Positions 6,657 to 17,500 of a stretch of DNA of 34,660 nt are shown piece after piece. Position numbers and translations under genes: made by a program. Source of the stretch: a virus; IMG/VR virus record IMGVR_UViG_3300046689_000283, positions 1 through 34,660 of that record; one strand, written 5' to 3'. Within the stretch, counting starts at the first letter, position 1, and each line of letters begins with the position of its first letter. A model generated the notes under the pieces. The model worked only from the letters and a program-made list of their open reading frames with translations, was not told where the DNA came from and searched no databases.

Positions 6657-8735
6657 TTGTACGTTCTCGACGTACATCAGGGCGCAGCAGTCGCCGAACA
6701 GCAGGGCAACGACGAAGAGGCCATCAATCTCCTCAACGTGTTGCATGGCCGACGGCTCGCCACCGAGCCCGAGCAGCGCGTGTTCGCCACACTGTGCGAC
6801 CGCTGGGACAACCTCTACTACCCGCAGGTCTTCACCGCTGGTGGGGCCGACCACTGGGGCACCGACTTCAGTGCGCAGCCGGGGTCGGGCATGGCCCACG
6901 TGTCGGTCAACGGTTACGCCCCGTACGTGGACATCCCCGCCGCGCTGACCTCGTTCCAGCCCATCGAGAACGTTGTGCCCACCGCGCAGACCGATGCGGG
7001 CCGGACGACGGCGCAACTGGTCGAGCGCCTGTACTGGGCGTGGAAGGACCAGAACTTCTACGAGATGCTCTGCCACCGGGCCTGTGTGACCAAGGGTCTG
7101 TATGGCCGGACCGCCTCGAAAATCACGTGGGACAACGACGAGAAGATGCCCAAGTTCGAGGTGGTGGACCAGCCTCGGAACCTGTATCTGGGCTGGTCAT
7201 CGACCCAGTACAACCGCTTGGACTGGGCGTGCTACTCGTACTTGGTCACACCCGACCAAGCACTGGAGGACTGGGGCGTCACCATCGAGCAGGGCATGAC
7301 CGCCGACGGTGAGTCCTACCCCTACGTCGCCTACCCCCAGCGACTCGGGATGGTGGACAGCATCACCGGTCTCGGCCCGTACGACCCGTATCCCCTCGCC
7401 AACTGGACGCCGTCCACCGACCTGCGCATCGAGGTCAGCGACTACTGGTACCGCAAGCCCCGTGCCGATGCCCGCTGGGAGTACGGCAAGCCGGTCAAGT
7501 TCGAGACGTGGAACGCCATCTTCGTCGGCAACTGCATGGTCAAGAACGAGGTCCACAAGGAGTACCGGGGCAAACTGCCGTACGTCCCACTGTTCAACTC
7601 GTTCATCCCCGGCCTGCCCAACGGTAAGAGCAACTTCTGGGACATCGAGCAGTTGATGCGCGAGAAGGACGAGAGGCTGTCCGAGAACGCGCAGATGATT
7701 CACCGGGCCATCGCGGGGCAGATGTGGCAGTTGACCGGAGCCGAAGCGCCGAGTGAGGTGGACCCCAACCTCCATCCCACGCCCAATCAAATCATCGCGC
7801 CCGGTGGGGGGAACAGGGTCGAGGCACTCCAGCCGTGGATGCCCGAGTTCCAAATCGAGCAGTACATGTCCCGCGTTGACCGCGAACTGGTCGATGTCAG
7901 TGGGCTCAACGACCTGATGCGCGGCATGGCCCCGACGCAGGTGATGAGTTCGGGCAAGGCCGTGGCTGCACTGGTCAGCAACTACGAGACCCGGATGACC
8001 ATGCCGCGTGACATGTACTACCAGTGGCGGCAGGACAACTGGGAAATCGCCCGGACCATGTTCATCGAGAAGATGCCCGAACTGAAGCCGATGCTCGAAG
8101 GCACGACGAAGTTGTACATCGAGTCCCCGTCGTTGACCCCACGCGACGACGCCGAGATGTCCACCATCGCGCTGAACATGAAGGAAGGCAAGTTGTGGTC
8201 GGCCAAGCGGGCGATGGACCGCACCGGCGTGGACGACCCCGAGGCCGAGCAGGATGTCATCCGCGAGGAGCAGACCGACGCGACCCTCAACCCGGCCAGC
8301 GTTCAGGTCATGGTCAGCCTCATGGCGATGATGCAGCAGTTGCAGCAGCAGCAGCCGCAGGGTCTGCAGCAGCAGGGGCAGGAAGCCGAGCAGGGCATGG
8401 CCGCGAACATGGCCGCGCTCCGGGGACAGGGCGGGGCGCAGGGCACGCCATCGGGCAACGGCCCCGGCGAGTCGCCCAACACACCACCTGAGCAGCAGCC
8501 CGGTAACACCCCCGAGGGAGCGGCTATGGGTGCCGCTGGTCCCGAGGGCATGGGTGGGCCGGGTGCTGCCCCACCGCCACCGGGCGCACCGGGCGAGACC
8601 CCCGCGCCGAATGCGCCCGGTGCCCCCGGTGGCCCGCCGGTGCCGAGCCAGATGCTCAGTCAGGTCCGCATCCAAGGCGGGCAGAGCAAGCCGCGCATCG
8701 TGAGCCAGAGCCAGATACAGAAGTCGGGACGGTAA
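6657..8735 (+). CDS. Portal protein
   Basis: This 692-aa protein is the dodecameric gateway for DNA at the capsid vertex. It starts at TTG 6657, three bases after the terminase stop, behind GAGGG. The family assignment rests on the mixed alpha/beta body and position: LCDRWDNLYYPQ near the N-terminus, VVPTAQTDAGRTTAQLVERLYWAWK, a beta-rich wing (FEVVDQPRNLYLGWS), the long stem-like helix region around YETRMTMPRDMYYQWRQDN, and a terminase directly upstream. Residues about 557-575 are glutamine-rich (QQLQQQQPQGLQQQGQ). Residues about 595-692 are Gly/Pro/Ala-rich and certainly disordered. Most portals lack such a 130-residue low-complexity tail. It could line the capsid interior or contact the two giant proteins encoded next. 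Confidence 0.8.
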   Translation: MYVLDVHQGAAVAEQQGNDEEAINLLNVLHGRRLATEPEQRVFATLCDRWDNLYYPQVFTAGGADHWGTDFSAQPGSGMAHVSVNGYAPYVDIPAALTSFQPIENVVPTAQTDAGRTTAQLVERLYWAWKDQNFYEMLCHRACVTKGLYGRTASKITWDNDEKMPKFEVVDQPRNLYLGWSSTQYNRLDWACYSYLVTPDQALEDWGVTIEQGMTADGESYPYVAYPQRLGMVDSITGLGPYDPYPLANWTPSTDLRIEVSDYWYRKPRADARWEYGKPVKFETWNAIFVGNCMVKNEVHKEYRGKLPYVPLFNSFIPGLPNGKSNFWDIEQLMREKDERLSENAQMIHRAIAGQMWQLTGAEAPSEVDPNLHPTPNQIIAPGGGNRVEALQPWMPEFQIEQYMSRVDRELVDVSGLNDLMRGMAPTQVMSSGKAVAALVSNYETRMTMPRDMYYQWRQDNWEIARTMFIEKMPELKPMLEGTTKLYIESPSLTPRDDAEMSTIALNMKEGKLWSAKRAMDRTGVDDPEAEQDVIREEQTDATLNPASVQVMVSLMAMMQQLQQQQPQGLQQQGQEAEQGMAANMAALRGQGGAQGTPSGNGPGESPNTPPEQQPGNTPEGAAMGAAGPEGMGGPGAAPPPPGAPGETPAPNAPGAPGGPPVPSQMLSQVRIQGGQSKPRIVSQSQIQKSGR

Positions 8736-8738
8736 TCC

Positions 8739-11585
8739 GTGGCCCGCAGTGGGACCTTCGGGCGCATCCCGAAGGCAGCACCAGACCTGACCAACACCAT
8801 CGTTGCGCTGGTCCGTGAGGCCAACGCGCAGGAAGACCAGAACTTCGTCGATGCGTGGAAGAACGGCGGGAAGGTCGATGGCAAGGGCGTGACCGACTCG
8901 CGCCTGCTCGACCACATGAAGATGCGGCGGGACCAACTTGACCCCACCGACCCCAACTGGGACCAGTGGAACAACAACTACATCCAGTACGACTTCAGCA
9001 TCAACGAGTCGAAGATGGTGCTGAAGAACGACCAGAAGAAGGTCAGTGACGCCCAGATGGCCCAGTTCTACAAGAACTGGGCAGCCCGCCCCGACGTGCA
9101 GCAGGACAGTGAGTTCTACCGCTCGCTGCTCGACCGTGCGGCCAAGTGGAACGCATCGGCCACGGCCAAGAAGGCAGCGGGCGGGGCGCGGAGCGCGGCT
9201 GCCGCGCACGCCAACTGGGTCAACGGCTTCTACAAGGGCCACGTGCAGGGAGCCGAGGAGGCGACACAGGACTTGGTGGTCATCGCCAAGTTGTACGGGG
9301 CCATGCCGCAGACGGGCAACAACCTCGACGACATCGACGAGAACAGTGCGGGCTACGCCAAGTTCCTCGATGTCCTCGACAACGGCAAGGCCGAGGGCAA
9401 CCCTGCGGTGCAGGGTGCCATCGACGCGATGAACGCCAACATCAAGAAGACCAATCCGAACTGGACGTACAGCCGCCAGAACCTGACCGACTTGCTCTCA
9501 CGCGGGGACTCGGGGCTGGCCACGCTGGTCGGCAAGTCCACCTCCGACACCGAGCGCAAGGGCTGGACCAAGCGGGCGGGCGAACAGAGTTACGCCGGTG
9601 CCCGCATCCGGCAGGCCGACGCGAACGAGCGCGTCCAGATTGCGACGAACAACTACATGAAGGACCTGAGTGACTGCAACGGCGACCCGTTCTGTGCGAG
9701 GAACGCGACCCAGACCTACCACGACAAGTTGGTCGCCGAGGCGAAGAACATCACGGTCACCAAGGGCGGGCCGCTGACGCTCTCGACGGTGGACGTGAAG
9801 ACGGCGAGTGCGTTCATCGCCACCCTCGGTCAGGTCAATCAGGCGCTGAGCGACCCCACCAAGCCCATCGAGGCACCCGGTGCGCGGACCGCACAGGCCG
9901 CACCCGGAGCGCAGGGCAAGGTGCCCGGTGACGACTACACCATCTTCGACGCGGCGGCTGGTCTGTCTCCGGGCAACCCGAGCGGCTTCCTGCAGAACCT
10001 GCTCAACGGCATGAACTCCGACGCGGGCAACCTGACGCAGGGCGGCTGGATGTCCACCGACCCCATCGTGGACGCGAACGGTGTGATTGCGCTCGACGGC
10101 AACGGCGACCCCCTCTTCAACTACCACATCCACAGCCCGAAGGAGCCGACCCCACCGGGGGCTGTCGCCATCCCCGGCACGTCGATGTTCACCGATGGCT
10201 CGCAGTCGGTGCCGGGTCCTGACGGCACGCCCGGTCCGCACACCGTTGTCCCCACCATGTACGTCACACCCATCCCGGCCCAACTTGCGCTGGTCGATGC
10301 CAACGGCAACAAGATTGACCCGCAGCAGACCGGGCAGGTTCACCTCACCAATGGACCGGGTGTCCCGACCAACGCGCCGTGGGTGGAAATCCACGGCGTG
10401 AAGGGTCCCGACGGCGTTGGCCGCACCCTGTACCGAACCGGCGATGGCAGCGCGGGCGACCCGTTCATGTTCCACGAGCAGCCGCCGGTGTCGGCCACCA
10501 CCCCCAAGAACACCGCCGGTCAGGTCATCGTTCCCACCACGGTGGGCTCCGACAGCACCGGCAAGCCGCTGGCGACCGCCGACATCGCGGGCATCGTGAC
10601 GGGCGTTGCCGGTGCCCGCCGCCCGCTGGCGTCGGGCAACTTCCCGATGGGGACGTACGGCACATCCGGTGCGACCCAGACCTCACTGGCCGTGGGTGCG
10701 CTGTTCCACAAGCAGGACCCCAACGCCCAGCGGCTGGCCGACCAGTACGTCACGACCTTCCAGCAGTCCATCGCCGCCATGCCGTGGAACGACCCGAACC
10801 GTGCCGCTGCCCTGCGTGACCTCAACCAACTCCACACACGGGTGGACCTGTACAAGTCGGGCACGTCCGACAACGTCATGGCCACCACCTACGCGCAGGA
10901 CAACCAGTACAACCCGCAGACGCAGGTGCTGCAGAGCCAGTTGGCGCGGTCGGGCATCACCCCGTCATCCGTCGGACAGGCTGAGTTCGACCGCCGCCTG
11001 TCGATGATGCAGGGCATCGACGAGGCCAACCTGCGGCTGCAGAACGGCAACATGCAGAGGCTGGGTCTGAACCTGCTCTACGGTGTCGCCACTCCGGGTG
11101 ACCCCAACGCGAAGGCGAACCTCGACCAGCAGAAGGCCAACGTCCTCAACCCGTCCATCTCCCTCTCCAGCATCAAGGTGCCGGGGATGCCGCAGATGTT
11201 CCAGCCACAGACCGGCGTTCCCGGTTCGGTCAACCCATTCGCGCCCGACTGGATGGGCGCACTTGGGCAGACGCCGGGTATCGGGATGCCGCAGACCCCG
11301 ACGCCGTACGTCGCACCAATCCCGAAGGCACCCGGTCAACTCGGCCCCGGTGTCCCCGGTCCGTCCACGGCTGCTGTGCCCAAGCCGCCAGCGCCACCGG
11401 CACCGCCCAAGCCGCCGCCGTCTGTGGTCCCGCCGCAGGGTCCGCCCGTCGTCGTTGCACCGAACCCGCTGCCGGGTGGCCCCGGCATCAACCAGTACGG
11501 CGGAGCGGGGACCGAGCCGTACGGCCCACCGACCACCGCACCCATCGCACCGTTCGACTACCAGCCGCACGGCAGCGGGGCGTAA
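8739..11585 (+). CDS. Large virion-associated protein, function unknown
   Basis: This 948-aa protein starts at GTG 8739, just after the portal stop. I do not recognise a family. Residues 1-320 are rich in Asn, Gln, Asp and Lys with long helices (LVALVREANAQEDQNFVDAW, KKVSDAQMAQFYKNWAAR). They contain two nearby cysteines (CNGDPFC, about 313-319). The middle part (about 400-650) is beta-rich with Gly/Pro turns. Residues about 700-830 are helical again with many Gln. The C-terminus from about 865 is a proline-rich linker (PKPPAPPAPPKPPP) followed by a GGAGTEPYGPP tail. No signal peptide or membrane span is evident. Its place between the portal and a multi-enzyme giant suggests an internal virion or ejection protein, perhaps the partner that packages or delivers the giant. 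That role is inferred. Confidence 0.55.
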   Translation: MARSGTFGRIPKAAPDLTNTIVALVREANAQEDQNFVDAWKNGGKVDGKGVTDSRLLDHMKMRRDQLDPTDPNWDQWNNNYIQYDFSINESKMVLKNDQKKVSDAQMAQFYKNWAARPDVQQDSEFYRSLLDRAAKWNASATAKKAAGGARSAAAAHANWVNGFYKGHVQGAEEATQDLVVIAKLYGAMPQTGNNLDDIDENSAGYAKFLDVLDNGKAEGNPAVQGAIDAMNANIKKTNPNWTYSRQNLTDLLSRGDSGLATLVGKSTSDTERKGWTKRAGEQSYAGARIRQADANERVQIATNNYMKDLSDCNGDPFCARNATQTYHDKLVAEAKNITVTKGGPLTLSTVDVKTASAFIATLGQVNQALSDPTKPIEAPGARTAQAAPGAQGKVPGDDYTIFDAAAGLSPGNPSGFLQNLLNGMNSDAGNLTQGGWMSTDPIVDANGVIALDGNGDPLFNYHIHSPKEPTPPGAVAIPGTSMFTDGSQSVPGPDGTPGPHTVVPTMYVTPIPAQLALVDANGNKIDPQQTGQVHLTNGPGVPTNAPWVEIHGVKGPDGVGRTLYRTGDGSAGDPFMFHEQPPVSATTPKNTAGQVIVPTTVGSDSTGKPLATADIAGIVTGVAGARRPLASGNFPMGTYGTSGATQTSLAVGALFHKQDPNAQRLADQYVTTFQQSIAAMPWNDPNRAAALRDLNQLHTRVDLYKSGTSDNVMATTYAQDNQYNPQTQVLQSQLARSGITPSSVGQAEFDRRLSMMQGIDEANLRLQNGNMQRLGLNLLYGVATPGDPNAKANLDQQKANVLNPSISLSSIKVPGMPQMFQPQTGVPGSVNPFAPDWMGALGQTPGIGMPQTPTPYVAPIPKAPGQLGPGVPGPSTAAVPKPPAPPAPPKPPPSVVPPQGPPVVVAPNPLPGGPGINQYGGAGTEPYGPPTTAPIAPFDYQPHGSGA

Positions 11586-14500
11586 GTGACCCTCGGCGGC
11601 ACGTGGGGCGCGAACGCGGCAGCCTCCACCTCGGGTGGGGGGTTCGGCTTCGGGTCGGGCTCGAACGCACCCGCGAGTTCGTACGGCTTGGGGCCGGTCT
11701 CGACCCGCAACGGCGGCAGTGCGGTCTACTACGGTCCGGCTGACGGCAACACGCAGGTCCGCCAGTTCGCCAGTGTGGGCAAGGAGGACATCAACCTCCT
11801 CGACCCGCTCTCCACCTCGCGCATGAACTCGCCCATCCCCATCGACCCGGCACAGGACAACAGTCCGCTGGGGTCGGTGGCCCGGTACTACTCGCCGAGT
11901 ACACCCGGCGGGCTGTTCGCCGGGCTGCTGGGTGCGGTAGGGTCAACGGTCGGCGGCATCTTGGGGCAGGGCGGGGCAGGCCAGACCATCGGGGCCGACA
12001 TCGGCAAGACCATCGAGGCACCGCTGTCCATCGCTGGCGGGGTGGGCATCCAGAGCGTGCCGTTCCTCGCACCAATCATCGACGCGGCCAACAGTCAAAT
12101 CGAGCAGTTCACCCCGTACATCCTGCGCGACACGCTGAAGATACCGACCAACATCGGTGGCGCATTCCAGTCCATCCTCAACATCCCCGGTCTGGTCGGT
12201 GAGGCCATCCAGCGCACGTACGCCGGGATGTCTGGTGCGCGTGGGGCGCTGCCCGACGACATCCAGCAGAAGATTGACTCGGGCGAGTGGACCCGTGACC
12301 GGGCCTTGGATGAACTGGTCCTGTCACAGCGCGGCTTCACGAACGACCCGATTGCCAACACGGTGTGGTCAATCCTGACCGACCCCGTGAACTGGGCATC
12401 GCTGGGCGTGGGCGCGGTGGCCGGTGCCGTGGAGGGAACGGCTGACATCGCCCGCATCTTCTCGTCGGCTGCCGCACGCGAGGGCAGCACGGTCGCCGCG
12501 CTGGCGGGGGACGGCAGCCGAGTGGGCGAACTGGCCAAGTTGGCGCAGGACGGGCAAGACCTCAGTGCGGTCAACCTGTCGCGTGGGGACCTGAGCGTGA
12601 TGAAGCAGGCCGTCAACCACGACCTGCTCGACCGTGTGGCCAACGGCGAGGACATTCCCAACCACCTGAAGTTGAAGATTTCGGAGCGCATCGGGACGAG
12701 CGCCCTCGGTCCCATCAGTGACGCGGCCACCCAGAACATCATCTACAAGGTGGCCGACAAGATTGCGAAGGCCAGCGACCCGGTCAACTTCTTCAGCGGC
12801 TCGCGGGCTGCGCAGCGGTCGATGGAAGCCCTGCACATGGCGGCGTCCACGGCGGTCGTCGCGGCGCTGAAGCCCAAGGTCGTGCGCGACCTCACGTCCA
12901 TCGCCGACGACCTCGCCACCGATGGCGGCGACCGCATCATGGAGGCGGTCGGGACGTGGGGCGCGAACGGGATGCAGGAGACGGCAGCGGGCGAGACGGC
13001 CAACGACGCGGCTCGCATCAACGCCATCCCCAAGCACCCGACCCTGAACTCCGCCGAGGCCACGCGAGCGCAGTTGGCCGGTGGGGCGTACGACACCAAC
13101 ATCGGGAAGTACATCGAGACGCAGGTCGAGAAGACCAAGGACATCCGGGTTGCGTCCCTGCCCGCCGACCAGATGCGCGAGCAGACCGTCAACAAGTTGG
13201 CTGCCATCCTGCAGGTGGACCCAGCCAAGGTGGCGGCTCGTGTGGGCAAGGTCAGCGCCGACATGGCGATGGCCGTCCACGGGCTGTACTACTACACCAA
13301 GGGCAAGGTGCTGCACACCAGCGTGATGGCTGCCATCAAGGACGCTGCCGTCAAGGGCGTGCTACCGAAGGACATCGACCCGCACGACATCACGATGATT
13401 ACGCCCCGCACCCTGACCAACCTCCGGGTCAAGGAGTTGGACGCCGCCATCAAGGCTGGCGACCTCGCCAAGGTGAGGGCAATCACCGAGTCCTACGACG
13501 ACTTCAACTGGATGAACCGTCAGACCGTCAAGGACGCCACCCTCATCCATGACGTGAAGGACTACCTCGATACCAACCGCTCGTCGCTGCCGCAGGAAAT
13601 CAACCTGAAGGACGCAGCCGGGAACATCCGCACCGACATCCCGCAGGAACTGCAGGACTGGGCGAGGGACGGCTCGAACTTCGAGTACGGCCTCGCCAAT
13701 GGCATCCCTGAGAACGCGCCGCTCGAAGCCCAGTGGCGCATCACCCACAACGCCGACGGTGGCATCAAGAACGCGCAGCCGTGGCTGCAGTTCTGGGCGG
13801 ACGGCATCCCGGCTGCACAGCGGGTGAGCCGCTGGCAGTCCATGAACATCTCGATGTTCCGGGGCATCCGGGGTGAGCGCATCCTGTGGAACCAACGCCG
13901 CCGGTTCATCACCGACATGGCGTCCAAGGAGTCGGGCAACATCGACCTGCCGCCCGCCCTCGCCGACCGCATCTTCAAGGCGTTGATGTTCGAGGCGCAG
14001 GAAGGCCGGTTGCTCCCACGGGGCATGTCGCCCGACCAGATGATGGATGCCGTTCACGGTGTACTCGAAGATGTGCGCTCCAACACCGGGACGTACGGCA
14101 ACGTTGCCGCCAAACTCACGGAACGCCAAGTGGTCACCGGCTTCCTCCGGGCGATGGAGGGAGACGTGTCGATGGTGGGGGCAACACAGAAACTGACCGG
14201 CATGGTCAAGGCCCGAGCGCCCGGCGCGGCAGGCAACTACTGGGGCCAGTTGTCCGAGAAGTTGTACCCGCTCATGCGCTTCACGCTGAACCCGGTGTTC
14301 ATGTCGATGGAGTTGGTCGAGCCGTACATCCTCGACTACATGCGCGGCGTTCCCCTCCCGCTGCGCAGGGAGAGTGAGAAGTACCAGCAGGGGCTGGCGA
14401 CCTACAACGCCATCCGCCAGTACGTGTTCGCCTCACGCGAGCCTGACGGCCTCTTGGCTGAGAACGCCGAGATGAACGCCATGCGTATCTACCAAGCGGC

Positions 14501-17500
14501 CACGGCTCGCAAGACCTTCGGTCCGGGCACCATCTGGGGCCGCATCAAGGGCACCAAGCCAGCCATCGCCGAGCGCAAGCAGGCAGCCGCTGGCATGGAG
14601 GCACGCCGCCTCATCGGTGACAACCTGTACGCGGCGTTCCACGAAATCTGGGGTGACCAGTTCGAGCGGAACTGGGGCGACCTCGCCTACGAGTACGGCA
14701 CCGTGGACCGGGCCGAGATTGCCGAACGCTGGCTGTCGAGCAACCTGTCGCTGATGGACAAGGACGGGCGGCGGGTTGGCCTCCCGATGGACCTGATGAA
14801 CCCCGTCAACGTGGGCCAGCGGCTCAGGTTCTCGACTGACGGTGCCCGCCCCGGCGACTACACCTTCGGTGATGTCGAAGCCATGCTCGACTCCGTGGAG
14901 CGCCAGAAGGCTGCTCCCGGCACCCTGTTCGAGGACGCCGGTCTGGCTCCGGGCGAGGCATTGCTGACACACCTGCGCGGCACATCCGAGTCCGACTGGC
15001 TGGACCGGGTCGAGCGGGCTGGGTTGGCCCCACGGTTCGAGCGGGTATCACACTCGGCTGCCTCCGATGTGTGGCGGATGGCCAACGGCCCGAAGGTCGA
15101 GCCCTTCTGGAAGGACTACCGCTCGACCTATCTGCGTGGGCTCAAAGGCCCGGATGCCGTCACCACTCGCCGCCTGCGGGACCAGCAGGTTGCGTCTGCC
15201 CGAGCGTTCGTGCAGGCGGCAGCCAAGGGCAAGGGCGTCAGCGAGGAGGAGTTCCTTGCCATGCACTTCGAGCGGACGCCCGAGTGGCTGGCGAACTACG
15301 TCGCTGACCCCAACGGCGTCCAGCAGGTTCTGACGGACATCCGGGCGGATTGGGGTCACGCCGTCCTGCGTCGGTCGGACGGAGGCGTGGAGGCGTACGA
15401 CGTGACGCCGCTGAAGTGGGCGGCACAGGCGAAGGCGTTGGAGGAGCCGGGCTACGCCTCGTCCGTTGCGGGCCTGCGGTCGGGCAACGAGAACCGGGAC
15501 TTCCTGTACCTCTCACTGACCCGCCAGCGGATGGATGCGTTGGCTCGTGCGGCCAAGGTCGGTTACGGGGACACGCTCGTGGGGACGAAGTACGCCCCCA
15601 TCCACAGCGACCCCATCCGGGCGATTACCCAGCGATACGCAGGCACCGGGGCGATGGTCCGGGTGCGGCGTGATGCGGTGGAGGCAACCCGAGAGCATCC
15701 GCAGACCAACCTGAAGCGGATGAAGTCGCACGACTTCACGCTCGACGATGACGTGTATGCCGAGAACGCTGCGCAGAACGGGCTGGAGGTCTACACCGAG
15801 AAGGGCTGGGTCCCGTGGGCCGACTACCTGAAGGACGGGAGCGGGAACGTCAGGGTTGACCTGCGCAACGAGCCCAGCGAGGAGTACCTGAGCCACCTGT
15901 TCGAGTCGGACCTCGGGGCACCCGGTGCGACCCAGCCGTACGGCATCGACTTCCGGGCTCTGTCCAGTCTCGAAGAGAAGGCTGCGACCAACGACTACGA
16001 GGGTTCGGGTCACGGTCCCCTCAACCGCTTCCTGCGTGGCATCAGCAAGCCGAACGAGTACGACTGGAACGCTGGTCGCAAATGGACCGACGACAAACTC
16101 ATCGAGATGCGGGACCACCTCGATGCGCTCGTCCAGCGGGGTTCGTTCCGTGAGCGCAAGACGCTCTTCCGGGGGACCACCCTGTCGCCCGAACATGTTG
16201 GCGAACTCGACAAGCGGGTGGGTGAAATCGTCCACGACCAAGGCTTCGTTTCCACCACCGACATGGTGGATACGGCGCAGGAGTTCGTTGACTTCGGTGA
16301 GGCGGCGTACAGCGGCGGTCAGCAGTTCCTCATCGAGTACGACCTCCCGCCGGGGTTCCACATGAACCTCATCGAGGGCGGGGAGGGCGAGTACCTGTTG
16401 GGCCGGGGCATCGACTTCGAGGTGGTCAATCGGGGTTCGGCTCACATCGGAGGCCAGCAGACCATTACGCTGCGTCTCCGGCCCGTGGGTGTCGAGACGA
16501 TGCCCCGCATGGAGCGCGACATGATGGGCGCACCGTTGCTCCATCGCCGCAACGAGGAACTGGCGCGGCACCTTGCCGCCACCGACCCCGACCAACTCCT
16601 CGCTCGTGCAGCCGCTGCGCCAGAGGACCTGCGCGAAGGTCTCACCGAGGTGGCCAAGGAGTACATCGCCAAGGCGGAGGCAGCCCGACCCCACAACGAC
16701 ACGGTCGTCGGCGGGCGGCGCTTCGGTCTGTTGACCCCACAGGACACGCTCGACGAAATCACCCAGCACGTTCCCGAGGAGGACGTGCCCGCCTACCACG
16801 GGCAGTGGGCCGATGCTCGTGGTCGGGTCGAGGAACTGGCGCAGACCGAGGGCTACGACACGTGGGCCGGGGTCCAGCCGGGGCGCATCTACAACAGCAA
16901 CGCTGGGCGGATGCTGGTCGGGCTGGGTGCGGCCATCGCCGAGAAGGGCGGCGAGGGGGCGCTGGCCATGTTCGTGTCCACCTTGGAGCGACTGTGGCAT
17001 CGCGGTCCGGTGGACGCGGAGGGTGCGGCACGGGACATCCAACTTGCGAACTTCCAGACCCAGAACCTGCTGCGTGGGCTGAAGCACCCGATGGGCAACC
17101 CGGACGTGAGTGCCCGTATCGACGACGCCATCGACACGGTGCTGGGCAATGACTCGCGGCGAGCGATTGGTCGCACCGACCTGACCCAGCCCATCGTGGC
17201 CGACGAGCGTGCGTACGAAGCAGCGGGCTACCTGACGCCGGATACGCTCGCTGAACTTCGGACGCAGGGCCACCTGCCGCCCGAGGGCGTTGCCCTCACA
17301 CCAGAGGCCATCCCCGAACACGCGATGACCGAGGTGACATCTCTCGGTGGCACGACCGGGGAGAAGGGCGCAGTACAGGTCCGCGACAAGGCGACCGGCA
17401 AGTCGTACGTCGAGAAGACCGGCGACAGCCCCGGCCACATCCGCAACGAGTACGCCGCCGACCGGGCGTACGAAGCAGCGGGCGTCCCGGTGCCGCACGC

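Noticed and set aside
7197-9242. Long minus-strand frame opposite portal and next gene
   Set aside because: It is a GC-rich shadow of the plus-strand portal gene; the product is His/Arg/Val-rich without any motif, while the plus frame has clear family features.
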